Below are positions 8,305 to 17,132 of a stretch of 23,888 bases of DNA, piece by piece. Both the position numbers and the translations under genes were made by a program. Origin of the DNA: Firmicutes bacterium UBA1065 (lineage in GTDB: Bacteria; Bacillota; Clostridia; Tissierellales; Sedimentibacteraceae); NCBI GenBank assembly GCA_002316225.1, contig DCDC01000175.1, positions 1-23,888 on the forward strand, in the 5' to 3' direction. The notes under the pieces were generated by a model. It searched no databases. It was not told the DNA's origin and saw only the letters and a program-made list of their open reading frames with translations. How positions within the stretch are numbered: the stretch's first letter is position 1; each line of letters begins with the position of its first letter.

Positions 8305-9345
8305 ATGGAGGAAAGACTTACTTATAAGGATTCAGGAGTGGATGTTGAATCCGGTTATGAAACGGTAAGACTTATCAAAGATTATGTTGAGAAAACCAAA
8401 ATCAGGGGCGTACTCTCAGGCATAGGCGGCTTCGGAGGCATGTTTGAAATCTTTAAGGATGAATATGAAGAACCTGTCTTAGTTTCCGGAACCGACGGGG
8501 TCGGTACCAAGCTTATGGTTGCTTTTATGGCAGATAAGCATGATACTGTGGGGGAGGATGCAGTAGCCATGTGCGTCAACGATGTCATATGCCAGGGGGC
8601 AAAGCCCTTGTTTTTCCTGGATTACATTGCAACAGGAAGGTTGGAACCACAAAAAGCAGCGAGCATAGTTAAAGGAGTGGCGGAAGGCTGCCTTAAGGCA
8701 GGATGCGCCCTGATAGGCGGGGAAACGGCTGAAATGCCGGGACTTTACGGCCCAGGAGAATATGATATAGCAGGATTCTGCGTGGGAATCATTGATAAAA
8801 AGAAAATTATAGACGGTTCCAGGATAAAAGAAGGAGATATCCTTATAGGGATTCCTTCCAGCGGCCTTCACAGCAACGGGTATTCCCTGGTCAGAAAGGT
8901 TTTTTTCAGCCATAAAAATTATGATGTCAACCAGTATGTGGAGGTTTTGGGGCGTACCTTGGGAGAAGAATTGTTAACACCCACAAGGATTTATACAAAG
9001 CTGATTTCAGACTTGATATCAAAATTTGAAATAAAAGGAATTTCAAACATTACCGGGGGAGGATTTTACGAAAACATTCCAAGGATGTTTCCGGAAGGGA
9101 TAACGGCGGATATTGATACGGCAAATATAGAGGTCCTTCCTATATTCAAGCTTTTGCAAAAAGAAGGAAACATAGATATAGATGAAATGTACGGTACCTT
9201 CAACATGGGCATAGGGATGGTCTTGGCAGTCGGAAAAGACATAGCTGATGACCTTTTGGCTTACTTGAAAAGTGTGGGAGAAAATCCCGTAATTATAGGA
9301 AGAACTCTTAAAAGGGAAGGCGGGCTGAAAATATGCCACAGGTAA
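8305..9345 (+). CDS. purM: Phosphoribosylformylglycinamidine cyclo-ligase (AIR synthetase)
   Basis: PurM closes the imidazole ring, turning FGAM into AIR with ATP. The 346 residues match the family length. Motifs include SGTDGVGTKL near residue 60-70 and GGETAEMPGLYGPGEYD near 135-150, both part of the AIRS ATP-binding fold shared with PurL. AAGGAGG precedes the ATG at the usual distance, ten bases after the purF stop. Its last 13 bases overlap the start of purN. Confidence 0.96.
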   Translation: MEERLTYKDSGVDVESGYETVRLIKDYVEKTKIRGVLSGIGGFGGMFEIFKDEYEEPVLVSGTDGVGTKLMVAFMADKHDTVGEDAVAMCVNDVICQGAKPLFFLDYIATGRLEPQKAASIVKGVAEGCLKAGCALIGGETAEMPGLYGPGEYDIAGFCVGIIDKKKIIDGSRIKEGDILIGIPSSGLHSNGYSLVRKVFFSHKNYDVNQYVEVLGRTLGEELLTPTRIYTKLISDLISKFEIKGISNITGGGFYENIPRMFPEGITADIDTANIEVLPIFKLLQKEGNIDIDEMYGTFNMGIGMVLAVGKDIADDLLAYLKSVGENPVIIGRTLKREGGLKICHR

Positions 9346-9959
9346 ATATTGGGGTATTGATTTCAGGTTCGGGAACCAACCTCCAGTCCCTGATAGATAA
9401 TATAGAGAAAGGAAACATAAAGGGCACAATAAAAGTTGTGATATCCAACAGAAGAGATGCCTACGGCCTGGAAAGGGCTAAAAAGCACGGCATTGATGCC
9501 GTCTATATAAGACAAAAGGATTTTGAAAGTTTTGAGGATTTCAACAAGGCTATCATTGATGTGCTTAAAGCTCATGAGGTGGAATTGGTAGTACTGGCGG
9601 GATATCTTAAAATCTTGACCCCCCAGTTTATCGAAGAATATAAAAACCGGATAATCAACATTCATCCTTCCCTGATACCTGCCTTTTGCGGAAAGGGATA
9701 TTACGGAATCAGGGTTCATGAAGAGGTTATTAATTACGGGGTTAAAATAAGCGGGGCAACGGTGCATTTTGTTGACGAGGGGGCAGATACGGGACCCATC
9801 ATCATCCAGGAAGCGGTTGAAGTGGCTGAGGAAGATACTGCTGAAAGCCTGCAGGCTAAAGTACTGAAAATAGAGCATAAAATTCTTCCCTTGGCAGTTA
9901 AGTATTACTGCGAAGGGAGATTACAAATAGAAGGAAGAAGAGTATTGATAAAGGAGTGA
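9333..9959 (+). CDS. purN: Phosphoribosylglycinamide formyltransferase (folate-dependent)
   Basis: PurN transfers a formyl group from 10-formyl-THF to GAR. The 208-residue protein has the N-terminal ISGSGTNLQ phosphate loop and LAGYLKIL. It also has the catalytic NIHPSL (Asn and His) and VDEGADTGPI (Asp), matching the Asn-His-Asp set of the family. It begins inside the end of purM, overlapping it by 13 bases in another frame. There is no strong ribosome site, only an A/G-rich stretch (AAGGGAAGG) about a dozen bases upstream, so it is probably translated by coupling to purM. Confidence 0.95.
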   Translation: MPQVNIGVLISGSGTNLQSLIDNIEKGNIKGTIKVVISNRRDAYGLERAKKHGIDAVYIRQKDFESFEDFNKAIIDVLKAHEVELVVLAGYLKILTPQFIEEYKNRIINIHPSLIPAFCGKGYYGIRVHEEVINYGVKISGATVHFVDEGADTGPIIIQEAVEVAEEDTAESLQAKVLKIEHKILPLAVKYYCEGRLQIEGRRVLIKE

Positions 9960-9963
9960 AATT

Positions 9964-11520
9964 ATGAGAGCTTTAATAAGTGTATCGGATAAAAGAGGGA
10001 TAGTTGAATTTGCTCGGGAATTGGAGAATTTAGGGGTTGAAATAATTTCCACCGGGGGAACTCACAGAACCTTAAAGGAAGCAGGAATTAAGGTAAGAGG
10101 AATTTCAGAAGTTACAAAATTTCCGGAATGCCTGGACGGCAGGGTAAAAACCCTCCACCCAAACATTCACGCAGGTATTTTGGCAAGGCGGGATAACCCT
10201 GAGCATATGAAGGAACTGGCAGACCTGAATATAGAAACAATTGACATGGTTGTGGTAAACTTATACCCCTTTAAAGAAACAATTTTAAAAGAAGGGGTTA
10301 CAAGGGAAGAAGCAATTGAAAATATTGATATAGGCGGCCCCACAATGCTTAGGGCCGCAGCAAAAAATTACCAGGATGTGACAGTCATAGTGGATCCTGA
10401 GGATTATGAATTGGTTCTTGGTGAGTTGAAGGAAAAGAAGGAAGTTTCTTTGGACACCAAGTTTTATCTTTGCTCAAAGGTATTTTTCCATACGGCTCAT
10501 TACGATGCACTGATATCTTCCTACATGAAAAGAGAAAGAAAAGACAATTCATTACCACAGACTTTTACAATGACATATGAAAAGATTCAGGAAATGCGGT
10601 ATGGAGAAAACCCTCACCAAAAAGCAGCCTTCTATAAAGAAGCAGGAAAGGCAAAGGGTCTTTTGACATCAGCAGTCCAGCTCCACGGCAAAGAATTGTC
10701 CTATAACAACATAAATGATACCAACGGAGCTCTTGAATTATTGAAAGAATTTCACGAACCTTGCGTTGTGGCATGCAAGCATGCAAATCCCTGCGGTGTA
10801 GGAACAGCCGATAACATTTACGATGCCTATATGAAAGCCTACAGTGCAGACCCGGTTTCAATCTTTGGCGGCATAGTGGTTTTTAACAGGGAAGTTGATG
10901 AAAAGACAGCCCTGGAAATCAACAAGATCTTTGTTGAAATAATCGCTGCTCCTTCTTATAGCCGGGAAGCCTTGTCGGTACTCAAATCCAAGAAAAATAT
11001 AAGGCTCTTGCAAATAGAAAACATATTGGAGAAGCAGGATGAATATGCTTATGATATTAAAAAGGTGGCCGGTGGTATTTTGGTTCAGGAATTAGATTCA
11101 AAACTTCTTTCAGAAGACCAGGACTTAAATACAGTAACCCTTAGAGAGCCTGATGACAAGGAAATGAAGGATTTAATCATGGCATGGAAAATAGTAAAGC
11201 ATACAAAATCAAATGCCATTACCCTGGTCAAGGACGGCCGGTCTATAGGAATCGGACCGGGACAGGTGAACCGCATCTGGGCATGCAGGCAGGCAATCGA
11301 ACATGCACATGAGTTCTTGGGTCCCGACAGCACCAAGGGAGCTTCTCTTGCATCGGATGCATTTTTTCCCTTCCCCGATTGCGTGGAAGAAGCTGCAAAA
11401 GCCGGCATAACAGCCATTATTCAGCCGGGGGGCTCATTAAAGGATGACGAATCCATAGAAGCGTGCAACAAATACAATATATCCATGGTCTTCACCGGCA
11501 TGAGACACTTTAAACATTAG
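9964..11520 (+). CDS. purH: Bifunctional AICAR transformylase / IMP cyclohydrolase
   Basis: It performs the last two steps to IMP. The 518-residue protein begins with the IMP cyclohydrolase (MGS-like) domain, with SVSDKRGIVEFA, STGGTHRTL and GRVKTLHP. It continues from about residue 200 as the AICAR transformylase domain, where CKHANPCGVG (near 272-281) contains the catalytic Lys-His pair. AAAGGAG overlaps the end of purN, giving a four-base gap. The length and both domains are complete. Confidence 0.97.
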   Translation: MRALISVSDKRGIVEFARELENLGVEIISTGGTHRTLKEAGIKVRGISEVTKFPECLDGRVKTLHPNIHAGILARRDNPEHMKELADLNIETIDMVVVNLYPFKETILKEGVTREEAIENIDIGGPTMLRAAAKNYQDVTVIVDPEDYELVLGELKEKKEVSLDTKFYLCSKVFFHTAHYDALISSYMKRERKDNSLPQTFTMTYEKIQEMRYGENPHQKAAFYKEAGKAKGLLTSAVQLHGKELSYNNINDTNGALELLKEFHEPCVVACKHANPCGVGTADNIYDAYMKAYSADPVSIFGGIVVFNREVDEKTALEINKIFVEIIAAPSYSREALSVLKSKKNIRLLQIENILEKQDEYAYDIKKVAGGILVQELDSKLLSEDQDLNTVTLREPDDKEMKDLIMAWKIVKHTKSNAITLVKDGRSIGIGPGQVNRIWACRQAIEHAHEFLGPDSTKGASLASDAFFPFPDCVEEAAKAGITAIIQPGGSLKDDESIEACNKYNISMVFTGMRHFKH

Positions 11521-11528
11521 GAGGCAAT

Positions 11529-12782
11529 ATGAAAATACTTGTAGTTGGAAGCGGAGCGAGGGAGCATGCTATTTGCTGGAAAATAAAACAAAGCAGCATC
11601 TTGACCAGCTTGTACTGCGCTCCGGGAAATGCAGGCATTGCTCAAATTGCGGAATGTGTTGACATAAAGGCGGATGAACTGGAGAAATTGGTGGACTTTT
11701 GTCTTGATTCAAAAATCGACCTGGTTGTGGTGGGTCCAGAAGCCCCCTTGGTGGCAGGCCTGGTTGACATGCTCAATGAAAAGGGAATAAATGCCTTCGG
11801 CCCTGTAAAAGCCGGGGCTAAATTCGAGGGAAGCAAATCTTACTCCAAGGACTTTATGAAAAAGTATTCTATTCCTTCTGCCAGGTATGAAGTATATACG
11901 GATTCAAAAAAGGCTCTAAGCGACCTTGATAAATTCAATATCCCCATTGTTGTGAAAGCCGACGGCCTGGCCGCAGGCAAGGGGGTCCTAATTTGTCAAA
12001 GCAAAAAGGAAGCGGAGGAAGCAATTATTAACATTATGGACAAAAAAATCTTCGGTGATGCGGGCAATACAGTGGTCATAGAAGAATTTCTCAGTGGAAC
12101 TGAAGCTTCCCTCTTGTGCTTCGTGGACGGTAACAAAATGATTCCTATGGAAAGCGCCAGGGATTACAAAAAAGCCTATGATTATGACAAGGGATTAAAT
12201 ACCGGAGGAATGGGGTGCTTTTCGCCAAATACCATTTTTAACGAGGAATTAAACAAGTATATTAAAGAAAATATACTGGACAGGACCATGGAAGGATTTT
12301 TGAATGAAGACATTGTCTACAAAGGGGTCTTGTTTATAGGTCTCATGATCGAAAATCACCAGGCAAAGGTCCTGGAGTACAATGCCCGGTTCGGGGACCC
12401 CGAAACGGAAGTGGTTCTGCCCAGGCTTAAATCCGATTTAATTGACATAATGCTGAAATGTATTGAAGGCAACCTAAAGGAAGATGATTTGCTCTGGAAT
12501 CAGGATAAGTGCGTAACCGTTGTTTTGGCTTCCGGAGGGTATCCTGAAAGCTATGAAAAAGGAAAAGTAATCACAGGCTTAGAAGATGTTGATGATGATA
12601 TAGTCATCTTCCACGGGGGAACCAAAATATCGGGAGATAAGATAATGACAGACGGGGGAAGAGTATTGGCTGTAACGGCCATGGGAAGGACCTTGCAGGA
12701 AGCAAGAAACAAGGTATACAAGAATATCTCCAAAATCCATTTTGACAAAATCCAGTACAGGACTGACATAGCAAAAATTTGA
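11529..12782 (+). CDS. purD: Phosphoribosylamine-glycine ligase (GAR synthetase)
   Basis: PurD joins phosphoribosylamine, the product of PurF, with glycine using ATP. The 417-residue ATP-grasp enzyme begins VVGSGAREHAICWK. It shows VVGPEAPLVAGL near residue 60-75, the ATP-binding VVKADGLAAGKGV near 140, and the metal-binding NARFGDPETEVVLPRL near 290. TAGGAGG, formed at the purH stop, serves as its ribosome site. It is the last gene of the operon and is followed at 23 bases by a strong terminator. Confidence 0.96.
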   Translation: MKILVVGSGAREHAICWKIKQSSILTSLYCAPGNAGIAQIAECVDIKADELEKLVDFCLDSKIDLVVVGPEAPLVAGLVDMLNEKGINAFGPVKAGAKFEGSKSYSKDFMKKYSIPSARYEVYTDSKKALSDLDKFNIPIVVKADGLAAGKGVLICQSKKEAEEAIINIMDKKIFGDAGNTVVIEEFLSGTEASLLCFVDGNKMIPMESARDYKKAYDYDKGLNTGGMGCFSPNTIFNEELNKYIKENILDRTMEGFLNEDIVYKGVLFIGLMIENHQAKVLEYNARFGDPETEVVLPRLKSDLIDIMLKCIEGNLKEDDLLWNQDKCVTVVLASGGYPESYEKGKVITGLEDVDDDIVIFHGGTKISGDKIMTDGGRVLAVTAMGRTLQEARNKVYKNISKIHFDKIQYRTDIAKI

Positions 12783-12804
12783 TATTCCGGTTATCGTCCT
12801 TGTT

Positions 12805-12843
12805 AATGGTTTACATAAATATTTTTATGTAAACCATTTTTTG
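12805..12843 (+). terminator. Rho-independent terminator of the purine operon
   Basis: A perfect 15-bp stem (12805-12819 with 12824-12838) encloses a 4-base loop. It is followed by a T run (12837-12842). It ends the purL-to-purD operon cleanly. Confidence 0.93.
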
Positions 12844-12926
12844 TTAATATTAAAAGGAGAACAAAAAAACTGTCCCCAGAACATTAATGGGGTTACTTCA
12901 GTGGGTATTTCAATTTTAATTACAGG

Positions 12927-12955
12927 TTGGAAAATTATACTAATTGTGATATAAT
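12927..12955 (+). promoter_or_regulatory. Promoter of the interrupted membrane-protein gene
   Basis: TTGGAA (12927-12932), a 17-base spacer and a perfect TATAAT (12950-12955) with an extended TG at 12947-12948. Transcription should start near 12962, giving a leader of about 115 bases that contains alternative hairpins. Confidence 0.7.
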
Positions 12956-13002
12956 ATTATAAAGTAGATTTAATACAGAATTGTAATATAATGCGTAACA
13001 CA

Positions 13003-13045
13003 GGAAGTAGTATTTATAATCCGGGGTACTTCTTTTCGTACCCGG
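13003..13045 (+). promoter_or_regulatory. Leader with two mutually exclusive hairpins
   Basis: One hairpin pairs CCGGGGTAC (13021-13029) with GTACCCGG (13038-13045), with one bulged G and an 8-base loop. The other pairs GAAGTA (13004-13009) with TACTTC (13027-13032). Bases 13027-13029 are needed by both, so only one can form at a time. No T run follows, so it is not a simple terminator. A regulatory role is inference only. Confidence 0.3.
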
Positions 13046-13077
13046 TACCGAGTTATTAAGCTATTGGGGGGAATATA

Positions 13078-13719
13078 TTGCTTCAAAGATTATATTTTAC
13101 ATTAATAATTGCATTTATTATATTAACGTTAAGCCAAATTTATATAAGTGAAAACAAAAGAAGAAAAAACAGAGAAATCATTAAATTAAGCGGAAATTTA
13201 AAAAGATTTGTATATGGAATAATTTATTTAACGTTTTTTATAATATTTTTCATTTTTATGTTAAATGATTTTTTAAAAATATATAAATAAATAAGCAATG
13301 ATTATGATCTGAGTTTTATTCAATTATTTAATTTTAATTATATAGATAACTTAATTGGGGGTTACGGAGAAAAAAATATTGTAAAACACACTTATATCTC
13401 CATATATAAAGACCAAATATATAAATCCTTGTTATGGCTTGTTATTACATTATGCCAATCAATTTATAATTTTTATATATGGTACCATAAAAATATTATT
13501 TATGAATCCGGTATACTTATTGACGGTATAATGATTCCATGGCAGGAAATTGATGATTACAAGTGGGGAGGTTCATATGAAAATAAGTTTTTTGAAAAAG
13601 GTACTTATTATGAGTTAAATATTATTAAAAAAAAGGATAGTATTAGCTTAAAAGTAAAACATGATGACAAAAATCAGGTCAATGAAATATTAAAGAAGCG
13701 AGTTATCGAACTAATATAA
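13078..13719 (+). pseudogene. Small membrane protein gene broken by one in-frame TAA
   Basis: Reading from TTG 13078 (GGGGGGA at 13065-13071 is its ribosome site), there are 70 codons, a TAA at 13288-13290, then 142 more open codons in the same frame to the TAA at 13717-13719. Joined, the 212-residue product would have hydrophobic segments near residues 4-23, 47-65 and 117-135. It ends in a soluble C-terminal domain with the pattern ESGILIDGIMIPWQEIDDYKW. That tail resembles DUF5673-type membrane proteins, but this is from memory and tentative. The downstream part has no in-frame ATG or ribosome site near its first TTG (13429), so it is unlikely to be made alone. The gene has its own promoter and terminator and is AT-richer than its neighbours. 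The alternatives are a sequencing error or a real nonsense mutation. Confidence 0.75.
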
Positions 13720-13724
13720 TAATG

Positions 13725-13765
13725 CAAAAATGCATGTAGTTTTCATTAAATTACATGCATTTTTG
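13725..13765 (+). terminator. Terminator after the interrupted membrane-protein gene
   Basis: A perfect 14-bp stem (13725-13738 with 13752-13765) encloses a 13-base loop. The distal arm contains the T run TTTTT at 13760-13764 and its partner is an A run. The symmetry means it could act on both strands. Confidence 0.65.
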
Positions 13766-13863
13766 AACCTTTAAGCAAACCTCTTGCCAAAACATTTTGT
13801 TTTTTTATCATTTAAATGTGGACAAATGAATATATTATTACAAATTGATTTAAGGGGGAAATT

Positions 13864-15135
13864 ATGAATATTCATGTTGTCCAAAGGGGCGAAACCTTGT
13901 GGCAGATAGCCGGCCGTTATCATGTCAGCATAGAAGATATAGTAAATATTAACAAATTAAACAATCCCAATATTTTGCTGCCCGGTCATGCCCTTCTCAT
14001 ACCGACAAAAGGCCAAACCTACACTGTACAGCAGGGGGATACGATTTGGCAAATAGCACAAAGATTCGGGGTCAGCCCGCAAGATTTGCTGTGGGAAAAC
14101 AGAATAATGAATCCAGATTTGATATACCCGGGGTATGTACTTACAATACCTCAAAAACCCAAGCCTGAAATAGATGTGAATGCTTTTACTTATTTTTTGG
14201 GGTCGGAAGCTGTTCCCATAGTTAGAAATGTAGGACCTTATTTGACATATTTGGCTCCTTTCGCATACCTGGTAAACGAAGACGGAAGCCTGGTGAATAT
14301 CGCTGATGAAGCGGCAATAGCCGAAGCTTATTCCCAAGGTATTGTGCCTATGATGTCCCTTGTTAATTTTACCGTCAATGTCGCGGGAGAAAATATTGCA
14401 CACATTGTTTTGAACAATCCTGACATTATTAACACTTTGCTGGAAAACATAATAAACACCATGAAGGAAAAGGGTTATCAAGGTTTAAACATCGATTTTG
14501 AATATGTACTTCCGGAAGACAGGGAAGCTTACAATAACTTTTTGGAAAGTACCGTAAACAGGCTGCATGAAGAAGGATTTTTCGTTTCCACCTCCTTAGC
14601 TCCAAAAATAAGCGGCGACCAGGTGGGACTCTTGTATGAAGCCCATGATTACCCGGCACACGGAAGGTTGGCAGATTTTGTTGTTCTCATGACCTATGAA
14701 TGGGGGTGGAGGGGAGGAATACCAAGAGCCATTTCTCCCTTAAATGAAATAAGAAGAGTCCTTGATTATGCGGTGACTGTCATCCCAAGGGATAAAATTT
14801 TGATGGGCTTTCAAATATATGCAAGGGACTGGAAGCTTCCCTTCCGGGAAGGTGATGAGGCCGCCACAATTAGCGTTCAGGATGCGATAAATTTAGCTTA
14901 TGAGCACATGGCTGAAATCCATTATGATTATGTTAGCCAGTCTCCTTATTTTCATTATACGGATGCAGAAGGGAATGTTCATGAAGTGTGGTTTGAAGAT
15001 GCAAGAAGCGCCCAGGCCAAGTTTGATACGGTAAAAGAGTACGGTTTACGAGGAATAAGCTACTGGGGTTTAGGTTATGAGTTTCCTCAGAACTTCCCCC
15101 TCCTTGCCGATAATTTTCAAATCAGAAAGTATTAG
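13864..15135 (+). CDS. sleL: Spore cortex glycosidase: two LysM repeats plus GH18 (SleL/YaaH type)
   Basis: This is probably an N-acetylglucosaminidase acting on spore cortex peptidoglycan fragments during germination. The 423 residues start directly with LysM repeat 1 (about 2-48) and LysM repeat 2 (about 52-97), each with the G-[ED]-T-[LI]-W-Q-I-A pattern. A GH18 chitinase-like domain follows, with GLNIDFE at 207-213. Asp211 and the catalytic Glu213 fit the DxE end of the family motif. There is no signal peptide, as in YaaH/SleL, which are placed on spores from the mother cell. AAGGGGGAA precedes ATG 13864. I saw no convincing sporulation-sigma promoter. Its last 14 bases overlap the convergent antiporter gene. 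The symbol is by family resemblance; a paralogue such as YdhD or YvbX is possible. Confidence 0.85.
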   Translation: MNIHVVQRGETLWQIAGRYHVSIEDIVNINKLNNPNILLPGHALLIPTKGQTYTVQQGDTIWQIAQRFGVSPQDLLWENRIMNPDLIYPGYVLTIPQKPKPEIDVNAFTYFLGSEAVPIVRNVGPYLTYLAPFAYLVNEDGSLVNIADEAAIAEAYSQGIVPMMSLVNFTVNVAGENIAHIVLNNPDIINTLLENIINTMKEKGYQGLNIDFEYVLPEDREAYNNFLESTVNRLHEEGFFVSTSLAPKISGDQVGLLYEAHDYPAHGRLADFVVLMTYEWGWRGGIPRAISPLNEIRRVLDYAVTVIPRDKILMGFQIYARDWKLPFREGDEAATISVQDAINLAYEHMAEIHYDYVSQSPYFHYTDAEGNVHEVWFEDARSAQAKFDTVKEYGLRGISYWGLGYEFPQNFPLLADNFQIRKY

Positions 15136-16444
15136 AAGTTCTATGTAGAAATTTGCGACCCATGGGGGCAAGTAAGGGTACCAGGTAGAGATATACGGCA
15201 TAGGGTATAGCTTTGGGTCCCACACCAATCGTGGCCAGGGGTACTCCTATGGCAATGGACCAGGGGAAAAGCTCAGCAACAAGGATTACTGTATTTTCTA
15301 AATCAATGGCTAAATGGCTTTTAGACAAGCCATTTTTTTTATAAATGTCACCCATCAGGTCATGGGTTAGCAGGATTGGCAAAGTTTGGTTACAGCATAA
15401 AGCGCAGGTTACAAGGCCGGTAATGAGAGTTGTCAGGTAAAGGCCGGTTTTTTTGCTCAATATAATTAACAGCCCCTGGACATCCTTCAGCATGCCGGTT
15501 CCTTCGAATAAACCGGAATAAGAGGATGCTATCAATATAACAAATGAGACAGAAATCATGGTGACCAGGCCTCCTCCCGATATGATTCCGGAAAGGTCCG
15601 GGTCACTGTTAACATATCCGAAAATCATATACTTAAATATTTCCCGGAAGCTCATATTTTGAATGAACTTGCTTACAAGAATTGCCGTAAGTAAAGAAAA
15701 AAACATTGAAACCTTCACATTCATTTTTAAGGCCATCAATAAGAAAATTACGATGGCCGGAAGAATTACCAAAAGACTGAGGTTGAAGCAAAGATTAAAT
15801 TTTTCTATTAATTCGTTATTTGTCACATTAATGGGATGAGTTTTCGATAAAAAGAAATAAACCCCAAGGCTTGCCAGAAAAGGCAGGGCACCCGTAATAA
15901 ACATCCTTTTTACATTGTCATAAAGATCAGTTTCCGTAACAAGGGCTACCAAATTTGCACTGGATGATACGGGAGAACTCCTGTCTCCGAAAAATGCCCC
16001 GGAGATGATTGCCCCAGCAGTAACATAAATATCCACATTGCCGCTTTTGGCCAGCACCATCAATACTATCCCTATCGTTCCCACGGTGCCGAAGCTTGTA
16101 CCTAAAGCAAAGGAAACAAAACAGGTAAGGAGGAATGAAAATAATATAAAATAATCAGGATTTAATACTTTTGTGCCGTAGTAAACAAAGAAGGGAATGG
16201 TGCCGGAGGCCCGCCAAAGGGCCGTAATCATTCCTATCAGGGCAAATACAGGTATCAGGGAGAAGGATTTTTTCATACCCTTTAAGAGCATTTCCAAAAT
16301 GTTCTTCAGCTTATAGCCCCTGTAAAAAGCAATAAAAGAAAAAGCAAACATACCTGTAAGTACAGGAAAAATTGTGGATATTTGTCTATAAATACTGTAT
16401 ATTAAAGAAAAGACAAATATTATTGTTGCAAGTAAAAAATCCAT
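15122..16444 (-). CDS. NhaC-family Na+/H+ antiporter-like membrane protein
   Basis: This 440-residue integral membrane protein has about ten to twelve hydrophobic segments. The stretches GTSFGTVGTIG (about residues 115-125) and GAFFGDRSSPVSSSANL (about 150-165) are typical of the NhaC/ion-transporter superfamily, which exchanges Na+ for H+ or for organic acids. The start is the ATG at 16444 on the minus strand, preceded by GGGAGAG; an upstream in-frame TTG at 16456 overlaps that ribosome site. The gene converges with sleL and overlaps its 3' end by 14 bases. The substrate cannot be told from sequence: related proteins include malate-lactate antiporters and amino-acid exchangers. It appears to be monocistronic. 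Confidence 0.82.
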   Translation of the reverse strand: MDFLLATIIFVFSLIYSIYRQISTIFPVLTGMFAFSFIAFYRGYKLKNILEMLLKGMKKSFSLIPVFALIGMITALWRASGTIPFFVYYGTKVLNPDYFILFSFLLTCFVSFALGTSFGTVGTIGIVLMVLAKSGNVDIYVTAGAIISGAFFGDRSSPVSSSANLVALVTETDLYDNVKRMFITGALPFLASLGVYFFLSKTHPINVTNNELIEKFNLCFNLSLLVILPAIVIFLLMALKMNVKVSMFFSLLTAILVSKFIQNMSFREIFKYMIFGYVNSDPDLSGIISGGGLVTMISVSFVILIASSYSGLFEGTGMLKDVQGLLIILSKKTGLYLTTLITGLVTCALCCNQTLPILLTHDLMGDIYKKNGLSKSHLAIDLENTVILVAELFPWSIAIGVPLATIGVGPKAIPYAVYLYLVPLLAPMGRKFLHRTSNTF

Positions 16445-16473
16445 AAGCTCTCCCAATTGTTAAATCAAGTATT

Positions 16474-16501
16474 ATTATAGTACCATTTCTCAAAAAAACA
16501 A
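16474..16501 (-). promoter_or_regulatory. Promoter of the antiporter gene
   Basis: On the minus strand, TTGTTT (16501-16496), a 16-base spacer and a perfect TATAAT (16479-16474) lie about 30 bases before the ATG at 16444. The spacing and the -10 box are good; the -35 box is partial. Confidence 0.6.
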
Positions 16502-16577
16502 GTTTTATCAGCATTGTGAGAAACATGATAACTAAAGATCAGGATTATTTATATTATATCCAGAAAGAAGGTGTGGG

Positions 16578-17132
16578 ATGAAACAATCTTTAATCATTGT
16601 TTATATTACCTTGGTCCTGTTAATTGCAGCTGCTTTTCTTGCCGGGGGCAGCCACCTTGTGGCAGAAGGGCTGACACTGAGTATAAAAAGCGCTGGCAGG
16701 TCTGCCATCATGCTGATTGCATCATTTGTAATAACGGGACAACTGAACGTTTTACTGACTCCGGATGTATTGGAAAAGTGGCTGAAAAGATTCAGCGGCT
16801 TAAAGGCAATCGTGGTTAGTGCCGCAGCAGGAGGGCTTTTCCCGGGAGGACCTTTCATTTATTATCCTTTTATTTACAGCTTTAAGGATAAAAATCTGCC
16901 CTTTTATGTTTTCATATCATTTTTATTCGGCAAACAAGTTTATGATTTTGCCCGTTTGCCCATGGAAATTACCCTGGTAAGCTGGGACTTGACCCTGATT
17001 AGATACTTGATAACCCTGCCAATACCGATTTTAGCAGGTTTGTGGGCGAAACGTTTTTTTGGGGACAAGGAAACTTATATGCTTATAATGAAAGCAGGTG
17101 ATAAGGATGACTCAAACAACGATCATTCTTAG
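16578..17132 (+). CDS. Half-size permease, COG0701/ArsP-like, first half
   Basis: This 184-residue membrane protein has about four to five hydrophobic segments, the first at residues 4-22. The core (ITGQLNVLLTPDVLEKWL, then AAAGGLFPGGP) resembles one half of the COG0701 permease family (YraQ/ArsP), whose full proteins are about 300-350 residues with two related halves. AAGAAGGTG lies before the ATG. Its end overlaps the next gene by 26 bases in another frame. The two products align with each other over the region after the second hydrophobic segment (V-L-x-P, then W-L, G-x-K, G-G and G-P). I infer they form a heterodimer. ArsP itself exports organoarsenicals, but no arsenic genes are nearby, so the substrate is unknown. 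Confidence 0.7.
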   Translation: MKQSLIIVYITLVLLIAAAFLAGGSHLVAEGLTLSIKSAGRSAIMLIASFVITGQLNVLLTPDVLEKWLKRFSGLKAIVVSAAAGGLFPGGPFIYYPFIYSFKDKNLPFYVFISFLFGKQVYDFARLPMEITLVSWDLTLIRYLITLPIPILAGLWAKRFFGDKETYMLIMKAGDKDDSNNDHS

